Notes under the pieces: generated by a model
What the model was told of the DNA's origin: nothing
Databases searched by the model: none
What the model saw: only the letters and a program-made list of their open reading frames with translations
From: Sipunculus nudus
Taxonomy: Eukaryota > Annelida > Sipuncula > Golfingiida > Sipunculidae
DNA length: 64,000 nucleotides
NCBI GenBank assembly: GCA_026874595.1
Contig: CM049310.1
Span: 88,605,556-88,669,555, forward strand
Direction of reading: 5' to 3'
Translations under genes and position numbers: made by a program
In this document: piece after piece, positions 49,587 through 61,346 of the stretch
Layout: the number at the start of each line of letters is the position of its first letter
Position numbering within the stretch: position 1 is the first letter of the stretch

Positions 49587-50737
49587 TTATTTATTTTTGA
49601 ATTAATGAAAACACGCAACAATTATTAATATAAAACATTATTCATTTAGTTCAGTTAATTTTGCTTTTCCGGGTAATACTAGTAGTTGATTTAAATGTAA
49701 GGCTCTTTTTTTTGGATGGAAGAAAAACATTTGAAATGGTCGCTTTATAAATTCACGTTATCTGCTAAAGCAACGTATGTGTATTTACCTGCTAGTGTTT
49801 ACAGATAATACTGGACCCTTAATGTTATTGTTTACGGACGAGAACACACATACGTGTGTATTTATATGTATACATAGAACAGTTCATGAGTGATAGAGCC
49901 TTTCACACCTTCACAAGGAACACAAGTGTACACGCGAGTGTTAACATTACGGGTATAAACACTTCAGTGTCGGAGGTCAGCACTGGAGACAAACCCTGTA
50001 TTACTCTCCGACAAAATTACCTGGCACATGTTATAAATCACTTGTTACACGTATACATGAAGTCAATAAGGAAAAATAATACGTGTACTCAAAGGCACAT
50101 TAGTCAGACGTACACCGATTCTATAAGTGCAAAAATACAAGTCCCCAGGAATTCAAGTCACAGTTTATTAAAATAGCCAAACTGTCAAATGTAAGCTCGT
50201 AGGGCCGACCGTGACGAGTCCCTTTAGTTTGGGTCATACAGGTGTCCTCTGGTTACCTAGATGATCAGGTATCTCCGGTATATAAGGTCAATAGTATATC
50301 TCTGATTTGTCAAGTGGGATCACAGGTGTGTTATGCATACCTTAAATGTACAGTTCAATACTTCAGATAAAACTCTTGAATTGTATAAATAATCAATTTT
50401 GTATAATATTTTATTATGTAATTTTAAGATCGCGTCTTTGGATGAATGTATAATTAACTTGATTTAATTATTATTAATTGTTTAAAAATTTTGATGAATT
50501 AATCATTATTTCATTATATAACCTCAGAGTGACATTACTTTGTAGTTTAATTTCACTTTCATCTGTTAACATTTGACTATTCCCATAATACCAAGTCATA
50601 TCCGCCTTTTCTATTTTACCTACTGCATTTTTATCTGTGCCATTTTTACCTTGTCATTTTGATCTAAGCAATTTAACCGTATCGTTTTACTTGTTCGAAT
50701 GTTTCCTAAGATCATATGTCTTGGCTATTTGCCCCCC

Positions 50738-50808
<71 letters not shown>

Positions 50809-51694
50809 CCCCTGTGCAGGGAAGTGCAGGTAGTGTGATTGTTGTAGAGATTGATGAATTGTTGAAGGGTTCAATCTAATACAAAGCAGGGGGCGCCTCA
50901 TTCAGGCCTCCCTCACAGCGCTGCTGTCAGACTTGACACGGGTTCTTAAGTCCAGTCTTTGCAAACAGGGGGCTCTCTACAGAAAAGGTTGGCTGTTATT
51001 CTGTTGAGAGGCCCGGGGGCGTATTGAAGCAAACACAAATCAGCGGGCTATAGCAAAACACAACCGGTGGTGTGTATAGGGCAGCCCTCAATGTGATATG
51101 TTTATATGTATGCACGATCGCTCTCCAAATGTTACCGGCGTGAGTACTCCCAGAATATAAGTTAAATCAGTACAGTTTGTTACCTGCCCGGATAGCAGGC
51201 AACCAGAAGTGCATTTATTTAGGTGAGTATGAAATATAGCAAGTAAACTTCATATATATTATAGTCCTATATAACTGGTTGATGTAGAGAACATAATTCT
51301 TATAGCTATGTGGTTAACGTGTACTGATTAACTTGGATTACCCACTCACATAATATGCTTCAACTAATGTGTCAGTAATGGCTGGCGGGGAGTTGGTTAT
51401 CGTAAGTCTTACAAGTTGTGACTCGCGTGGAATCTTTCTTATGTATAGGACGTAACAAGATATGTAGAAAATGTTTAAAGATAGGATGCGTATATCCTCT
51501 CGCAAAATGCATACGTATAAGTAAATACTTAAGCGTACATTATAACACATTGAGGGCAGGAACATACCAATATACCCAAACACACACGAGACCAGCACAC
51601 ACAGTATTCCTTTGTTGTTTCAACCGAGCAGGTTATGTTTTCATCCGTCTGTGTTGTTTCTACGTTTGTTTCTTAGCAGGGTTACAAAACAAAC

Positions 51695-51753
<59 letters not shown>

Positions 51754-54700
51754 GGGTCCAGTTAAATTGTGTTGTCTTTGCGGGGGTATGCGCTCTACTG
51801 AGGGTAATTCTAGCTTGCTGGGAGGAAGGTCATGATATACAATCGAGGAAATTTTACATTATATATGTATACATGTATAAATATATATATATTGTTGCAA
51901 TAAACATAACAAATTAGACACATTGACTTTCCCGTAAATTGAAGTTCAGTTTTTCAGATACATGTATATATTTTCAATTACACTCTTGTGTGGGGCCCTG
52001 TAAGGAGAAAGTGTTTTTCTTGTCACACGATACCTCATATACAGGCTGGCTATTGTGCTAGTGTTCTTGTTACAAGCCGAGTCTCTAAGGGTCCAAATTA
52101 TTCTCCTTGAGTACATTAGCTTGAGGCGTAAGAGCGACACACGAGGCTAATTGAAGAACTCTCCAAGGTTGCTTACTATATAAAACCTTCGCATATCCGA
52201 TATAATTGTACCTGAGAGGGCGGGTCCCATGGTTATAATTTATCACAAATAATAGACTGATAATTCCACACGTCTATAGTCTAGAGCCAACCTCCCCTGA
52301 ACCGTGTAAATATAGTCCACCTCGGAGGCTCTCTGTAACCTTTTAACTTCAAGTAAGGCCACAAAATAACAGTTCATCTATACGGAATCGCCGCTCTTTT
52401 TTCGTGCATCATTTTTTGTTTGTTTGCAAAATGGGAGCATTTCTAAGCTAATATTTGTAATTTTTCTCTGGTATCGAGTTCTTAGATAATTCTCAAAGGT
52501 ATGATGAATGGACAACCTTTTGCGTTAATTATAGTTCTCATTTTAAGAAATGAAGCGATTTGAAAAAAATGGGCAGTTTTGCGACAACGTCTCAAATGAT
52601 ACTTTAAAAACAGAAAATAATTCGCTCGATCACATTATATTTCTTTAAAAAAAGAATAGATGTGGCTTTAAACTTATCATTTTTCTGAGTTTAAAGCTAT
52701 GCGCTGCTGACGCACGTGGTTATACTGAGGTTGCAGGGTTAATGTGTCTAAAGAATCGTAACCATGGCGACATTACTAATATTCTAGAGATGAAAACCTC
52801 ACTCTAAAATGATGGTCTCGATTTCAGAATAAAAGTGGTTTGTATAATACTTCAAGTCCTTTTTAAGTGCATACGGGCCACCACGCTTGCCCAGTCTTTA
52901 TGTCATATTATTACATTCGACTAAAAACAGCACTTTTATAGCCAATACACAGGCAGAGAAGCAGTTGTTAAATAATATTCATGTAATATAGCAATGGTTT
53001 GCCCTCAGCTAACGAGACCGTGTCAGTACCTTCACTTAAGAGGACACATAGGATGTATTTTCATACTGGTTATATCTTCGGGTTTGATCGCTATTCTTAT
53101 ATCGGAAAAACGCAGACACTATATAAAAAATCTTCTTGAAACGTTTCTCTGTATCAAAAGCTCTTTAACACTGTTGCTGACCCTTTTCTGACGAATCGCG
53201 TCTTTTTTACCATATTATCGCCCACTTTATGTAAAGAATGTTTACCAACAGGCTTGTGCAAATTCACAGATTAGTCGATAACTACAAGGGAACGAGCCTG
53301 CTGCGAATCCAAGTGTAAGCTGATTTTAAAGAATATTTAACTGTCGTTTATGTTATCTTAACCCTTGAGATATATTAATTCCTACCCAGTGCACTTTGAG
53401 CCTGGACAATCGAGTGGTAACAAGTTCGACTCTCTTCGCTGGCGAACCGGGTTCGATTCATGGCGCGAGTTTTAGTGGCCTGGCCAAGGTCTGTGGTTAT
53501 CATCAAGTTCTACGGTTTCAACCATCTGCAGAGACAACCAAATGCCACTTTCTGTGCCAGGAAGAATGCCTAGCATTTGATAATTTTTTAAAGATAAATA
53601 ATCACTGAGGGATTTATTTTACTGCTAATTGGGTACATTGTGTGTTTTTTTAGATATCCTGCCAGGGCAGTCTAACTCAAATTTCGCGAAATGGCAAAAT
53701 GCGCCCTTGCTTGTGGTTACATATTTCACACCCATAAAAAACCCCCACAAATAAATTGGGATAGTAAATATACATTAACGAAAGCCAAGTGTCGTCATGG
53801 ATGATATTACTTCCCTGCACTAAAGGTTGGAGGTTTAAAAATACCACGCCCATAGTGTATGATGAATGAATTACGTCGTGTCTGTCAAATCATTTTATTC
53901 GTGTCTGAGGACACATTGGTTAAGCCGAATAAAGGACTCAACCGAACATCGACAAAAGGGAGTCTGTTTATATAAGCATAATTGACCCTTTCAAAGCTTG
54001 GATGTAGGAATATAGATTAAAGAAAAGTGTAAACGCTGTGCGTATACCCCCATTAAATACAAAGGGAGTCATCTGCTCTTTGCATGGTATTTAGATTCGT
54101 GATATCTAAATATATTTGACAACTGAAAGCGTCGAAACAGCCAAACTCTGGAACGTCGCTATCTATACTTGGGAGGTTTATTTGTGTTTGTGTATACACG
54201 TATGGGCACGAGAACGTTACAACTATAGAACAGTACTAGCGTTCGATATATTGTTTTACCGTTCACGATACGGTGTTTGAAAATCTAATCGTTAATGCTT
54301 AAAGTAGTTCATTAATTGGCAAGGTATTGCTGTTTCGTGTATTATTAAATTGATGAAATATTTAAGAAAATAGAGTACATGGTTATCGAAGGTGCAAAAG
54401 CGTTAAAAATGCAGCGATGTTTAAAGTACAGGAAAGTGGTAACGTTCTGTGATTATTCGTGTTAAATCATATAGAATAATAGATAGGCGCTTCTCTTTGA
54501 TCGGTCAGGAAGACAAGGGTTTAATTCAGGCACTGTGAGGCAGTAACTTGTCATGTATTTAGGGTTTGTTTGCTGTGCTTACGCCTTATAACTCGAGCAA
54601 TTATTCCAACTGCTTTCACCAAATCCAATTCGTAGGTCAGTGGCCAACTACGAGGATACATGCTTGTAAGTTCTCCTGTAATGCCAGGACAAATAATAAA

Positions 54701-55664
54701 AGGGCGAACATAGGCGGACCATAGCAATCATTGCTTGACGCTCTCGGTTTCCATACAAAACCGTACTATCGTGATATGACTTACGAATGAACAATTCGGG
54801 GAGACATATACCTGCAAAGACCTTAGAAATGTCGCATAAACAGTGTCAATGCTCGCACTATATATATTCCATCAACCTTTGCGTATGCCAAACATGTACG
54901 CTTGTGACCTTGTTATTTAAGCTCCTGCCTATAAAAGATGTGGAATTACTGTGCATGTGCTAATAATTATTTGCCCACGTAAAGCCTGCCCCGTGATCAG
55001 CGGCGTAAGGTTTCTTGTAATTTGCCGCCCTTGGTATATACGTAAATACCTCTCTTCAACAGAACAGGGGCTCCCACCTAGGCCGCCATGTCGTGCTCTT
55101 TTTAATATCTCAAAACGTCGGCCATGACGCTTGCTGCCTTGGACGCTCTCAAATCCCCCGTAAGATCATGATATTAAGCTTAGAAGAACCACTGGATTAT
55201 CCATCATATGACTATGAACTCAAGATTCTTCCAAAAATCTGACTTTGACATTCATTGAACAACCTAAACTGGATTGGTTTGGTGAGTTCTTATGTTTTTA
55301 TTGGGTTGATGAAATCAGTATTTTTTTCATTAACTTTTTTTAAAAATATTTTGGTGAATTTGATATTGTTTCATAGACATTTAAAATATATTTATTAAGA
55401 TTCATCAAAAATCTGAAAAACACAGCACAGCAACAACAAAGGCCAGTGGATTTAGTAGATCTAGTGGATTAGTCTAAAATTATCAAGGCCATATTTAGAC
55501 AAATTTAGACTTGGTGAATGATTCACTAGGAAAACATAGTATAGTATATGCAACAGTTTGTATGGATTCTGTTTTCGTGCCTGAAGAATTACTAGAATCC
55601 CAGAAAGATCTCCACCTCGTGTACAGGAACGTGAACGCATGAGTCCTATTATACAGGATTCTTA

Positions 55665-55712
<48 letters not shown>

Positions 55713-55958
55713 TGTGAAGGTATATATTACTTTGATAAGAACACTTACATATGATATTGACAACACGACATAATGTTACAAAAGGAAACACCCAGTAGAC
55801 CTATAATGAAAAAAAATTAACTGCTCACGCATCTTGTAGTATACGTCTTATGCTGAATTCACAAATTTCTTTAGGTATACTAGTGGGTGGGATTCAATGC
55901 ATGGAGTTCTCTTTTAAGACATGATTTTCCCTCTTGTATTAGGTCAGGTCGAATGTAT

Positions 55959-56019
<61 letters not shown>

Positions 56020-56151
56020 CATGCATCTCTGTACATACATTTTATTTGTTTTGAAATAAGTGTTTTCCCATATATGTCCATTTGCGGATTATAAACATTT
56101 ACCTATGGCCATACGGTAGCCGCACGCTGGTGGTACGCAAATGAGTGTGTT

Positions 56152-56184
<33 letters not shown>

Positions 56185-56686
56185 AAATACAAGCACCTCA
56201 AAATATGCATACATTTTATTTATTTATTTTTAACGTATTATCAACATATATTGGCGGAATATAAACATTTACCCGTATCCGTACAGTAGCGGTACACCAG
56301 TGGCACGCATTGACGCTCTGTGTTTAGTTTACGTCTTGGTATGTCATATAAGTCTCGCGTATAAGGGTGTACAATGTCATAGCTAACAGCTTGTCGGCGC
56401 CACTAGGTATTAGTTATATACAAACCAAGCATACTGACGGCCTCGAATCAACGTACCTTGTCAACATTATACAGGTAATTATTATGATCGTTTGTTTGTC
56501 GGGTTCGAGTGGGTATTATCGGGAGGCACAACGTGGCAAACAATCAAAACTAATGGTTATTTATGATTTATTGTTATAGCCTGAAGGATAACGATGTAAA
56601 TGTACAACAGATCATTATCATTATTTTTATTAATTTTATTACATCTGTTCCTTTTGATGCTTTTATTATTTGTAATAATAATAATG

Positions 56687-56732
<46 letters not shown>

Positions 56733-57717
56733 CAACAACAACAACAATATTTATAATTATTATTATTACCTGTCTATCCATAATTTCGACATGCCACTTG
56801 TGACAACAGAGGTTTTGTGTGTTATGAGGAGTTTCATGAAACTGGAAAAATATATTTATCAAGGTCCGTTGTGGCATTGGCATACGACACGAACAGGGTT
56901 TGAATTTAACCTCCCTTAAATCTATTTTACCTAACTCAGTGGGTAAAATCTGGTAAAAAGTACTTCAAGGCTTACAAGGTTATAACAAGGGGGTGCACAG
57001 TTAATATAACCTCAAATCCGGGTTTATACCCAGGTGCTTCATGAAACCCGTGAACCCCGGACGCGAAAGTGCTCAGAGGACAGCGTTTAGGCGAGAATCT
57101 ATCTTGATGGGTAGTTTTCTCCACCTCAAAGAGACACGGTTCGACAACATCTTGTGTGATGCTTATAACTTTTTTCACCTGGCTACCGTTTAGGCGCATT
57201 TTCCATCGCTCAGATGAAATTCAATACCAGCCAAAACGGCAGCTGCACGCGCCGGTTCATCCATGTGTATGGATGGCTTTAGTGCTGGAACCATCTTTTC
57301 TAGTTCATAATGAACTTTGGCGCCATCCTTTTGTCCTCGTGCTTGGCTCGGTTTTCGTTTTTTTCTTCTCTACCGTGGAGTTATTATCAGTCTTATTGTT
57401 CCAATGTGCGATAGCCCTCAAAACACATGTCTGATGTACAAACTATAGGACAAGTCGGTCCTTCTAGCATAGTTATTGTCATAAAATAAATGATTGTTAA
57501 TTGTTATTCGGTTATAATCTATGGGACTATCAGTTTTATTATGATGGAACTCATGTTGTATCACCCTTTGAGGTAACTCTAATTCTTCAAACTTGTAAAA
57601 ATAAACATACAGATTACATCACATTCTACTTCAACTGAATATAAGTATTACTATCTATAGTACTAAAGAAGTAGTAGTAAAAGTAGTAGTAGTAATAAAA
57701 GTAATAATGATAATGAA

Positions 57718-57773
<56 letters not shown>

Positions 57774-60700
57774 CATTATCATTATTATAACAGTTATTGT
57801 AGTTGTTGTTACTGTTATTATTACATTTATTGGCCATACTGTCTTCTATTTATAAATTATGAAATATATAAAAAAAGTATTATTATAAATGGGGCATAAA
57901 TCAACCAACAGGTAAGCCATAGCCAATGATTAAACAGAGATCTTAGAGAGGTAAACTTGGTGAATATCACATTCATCTGCACACATTGATACACACACAT
58001 AGGAGCCAGTGCGTGTATGTACTACAGGTATGACCTGGCGTTCCTACAGGTGCGTGTATGTACTACAGGTATGACCCGGCGTTTCTACAGGTGCGTGTAG
58101 TGGTCCGAGGAAATGCCCGATTTCGTGTACTCTAGCACAGAATTCGTTACAAACTGCCTGCCGTATCATTAATCTACTACCAGGTTGCCTGGCTGTGAGG
58201 CTCGGGTCACGTGATCAAATCGGCGTCACCCGACTCTATAACCCTAGATAAACTTCCTTAGTTGACACTATGTATGGGGCACTCACAGACACACATATGT
58301 AGAATGCGTGTATATATATACCAAATCAAGAAACATAGATATTAGGATTTATAAGTCATCTGTTTCCATGGATACCAACGTGTGCTACCATTATGTTCCC
58401 AAGAGTCATAGGTTACGTTCATCACCAGCAGGTGGCCGCATCGGTTTCTTTCTGTGACGCCGTGTGAGGAGTTTAGGTGGGATACGATAGTGACTAGAGG
58501 TTTTGTTTATATTTCTGTATACGCACTGGCTAATTTCTTATCCACGGCCATTGGACCTAGTTTGATATGACCTACGCTAAACCCATGGCAGGGCATGGAT
58601 ATTGGGTACATAGCATGCACCAGTAAGTTATGAGGTTCATTTCACACAAAAGTACATTCGTCAGACCAACAGGTACGTATAAATAGCATGTTAGTGTGAT
58701 CGTTTGTAGAATGCATTCATGTACCTTCAAATGCGTGTCACCCCGTCTAGCGTTAGTCTATATGTACTCGCTATGCTGGTTAAGATGTTGTATCCACATT
58801 CTATATTCAAATATTATTCCACTGTGTATTCTGAAATCAACCTGCCCGCTTGTTCTAAACTGTCAAAGGACTTGAGTGCTTAAATGACTGATATCACCAT
58901 TGGTCCCATATGAAATCATCGCTAACTAAATGATTACTAATGTTTTCCTTTTTTTTTGTTAGCTGATAACGATTAAATAGTTTGTACGATAGGAGTTAGG
59001 ACTTTTCGGTATGACGTAGCTAGTGGTTAAGGCGTGCAACTTAAGAGCTGAAGTTCCCCGGTTCGAACCCGGCCTTCGTGAATTTCATATTCTCGAGATC
59101 GTCCCATCTTTGTAGGGACATGGGCTTGGACTCGAGGGTCCTGCATGGACTCGGATTTGCACTCGGACTCGGAGGTAAGGACTGGAGAAATCAGTCCCGG
59201 GCCATCTCAAGTCCATTAGAAAAATGAAAAGCTCTTTCATATACTATGAAGACTTGTATTCAAAAGCGATCTACTGACAGAATATGAGAAAAAAGGCTAT
59301 ACATTACCAAGCGTTAGCTTTGCATCAAGAGATAAATTAAAGAACATATCCAAGTCAAACGAATGTGTATAAAATAACATAAAACACAAGTGATAATCTA
59401 AAATTTCCTGTTTAATTTTTAAAGGAGATTTATATTGGGCTTGGTCTCGGACTTGGACTCAAGTTCCAAATGACTCGGACTCAAAGAGGGTGGGTTTAGA
59501 CTCAAATTTGAAGGACTTGGACTTGGACACGGACTCGAGTGGCCTGGACTCGGACTTGCACTCGGACTCGACTACATTACTGACTGGGACCTCAAAGATT
59601 CCCTGTGAGGTCTTAACACGTTATGGCCTTCAGATTTTATCTCATATGGTGCATATAAAACCTGAAGACTTAACAATAACATAGGGTACTCTTCTTATCA
59701 TATGGTTACTTTTATCCCCATTAAAAAAACACACTACCCATGATCGACCTTTTAAAGAGGGTTTAGACTTGCTATTCAGATGTGAGATTTATGTTTACAT
59801 ACTGTCATCGAGCCACAATAAGTATGCATTTATCTGTATAGGATTAAAACTGAACTTGGAAACTGGTACAAGTGGTATATTGAAAGTGCATTGTTGTTTT
59901 TTCTTTGGGCAAGTCGCATGGTTTTCCTCTTGCAAGTTTCAAATCCAGTTCTGTCATCAGCATGTATCCCGCTATATTCGATCATTGCACACTGAATAAT
60001 TCCAGTTACAAATACTAAAAATGTAAAATCTAGACTGCTTTAAAACTCGGTCGTAATATCCTTACTGTGCGGACATGGTCGCATAGAGGTTTTTGTCTCC
60101 TGTAAATAATACACATTGCTACAAGCATATATTGCATTGCTTGGGTATATTGTACCAACAACTGGCCCACCCTTCCGACAGAGGTCTTTTCTACTCCAAA
60201 CAGTTTTGAATTGCGGAGATGGTCGGACTATTTGTCTCAAATGTCAAACTTTAAATAAAAAATTTTTACATTTCAGGGAAACGTCTTCTGCTTATTTTCC
60301 ACTTATGCATTTTTACTAAATATTACTCATACCGTGAAGTGCTTAAATCAATCAACCCTTATGTTTATGTAAATTACCTTGAAACTATTCTTATCCAACG
60401 AATTTAAACGGACTTCATTACCCTCATCACAACATGTACACCTACGCCGCTAGTGTATTTAGAACCCCAGTGCATTGTGGGGATAGAATTTCTATACCTA
60501 CAATATCTAACCAACAGAGATGTACTCTTGTGAGTTCGGTTCTGCGTAGTGTGCGTCAGCCTTCTGGTCTTATTTTGACCTCACCTATTATTATTTTGAC
60601 CTCACCTATTTTAACCTCATTTATTATTTAGACCTGGTCTATTGACCTCACCTATTATTTTGACCTCATCTATTATTTTGTCCTCACCTATTTTTTTTAC

Positions 60701-61302
60701 CTCACCTATTATATTGACCTCATCTATTATTTTGACCTCACCTATTATTTTGACCTCACCTATTATTTTGACCTCGCCTATTATTTTGACCTCACCTATT
60801 ATTCTGACCTCATCTATCATTTTCATTTTGTTTCAGAGACGCTCATGGACAAAGAACAGTAACGGCATCAAAACTGACGCCAAATCGAAGACATCCACGA
60901 GAACCACAGGAAGCTCAGAAAATATGTCTAAACTAAAAGACAGTCTGTCCAAACTACGTGAACATCTGGATAACATCCAGAAGAGAAAAGAGTTATCCGG
61001 AGGTTCCGGATCCAGCACCAGTGGTTTCCAATCTGCGAGTAATGAAACAAGCCCCGGAGTTAAGACTGCCAGCCTGTTGCCGCCACCAGGAGTCAGAGCT
61101 GACGACAGTTCAGACAGTGACTGCGAGGCTGACTACAAAGGCCGGCGACATGCGACCAGAAAGAGTCACCAACGGAGAAAACGTAGCAGCTTCAGTAATA
61201 ATACTGATATAAAAACAGACAGCCTGTATGCCTTTAACCGCAGGTAAGTAGCCATTTTGTTCCTTGTTGTAAGGAAAACCTCATTCATCTATAAAACGGC
61301 AG

Positions 61303-61346
<44 letters not shown>

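Larger units (their letters stand above)
49183..60836 (+). other. RA/PDZ intron 7 (11.65 kb)
   Basis: No exon with both splice signals and coding character is recognised. It holds microsatellites, SINE-like heads, a GAGTCC-rich repeat, tandem duplications and the minisatellite at its 3' end. Confidence 0.65.

Noticed and set aside
56563-56919. Poly-Asn and poly-Ile frames on both strands
   Set aside because: They are translations of the (AAT)n/(AAC)n microsatellite.
59008-59095. Functional tRNA-Leu gene
   Set aside because: Box A and box B fit, but no convincing acceptor stem or terminator follows, and the sequence runs into a dispersed repeat.
59950-59990. Possible second hammerhead core (CTGATGA on the minus strand near 59958 followed by GAAAC)
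   Set aside because: No pairing for stem II or stem I could be found around it.
60642-60836. Frame reading repeated TSPIIL before exon 8
   Set aside because: It is the 18-bp minisatellite read in one frame; 18 is divisible by three so no stops arise. A splice acceptor separates it from the exon.
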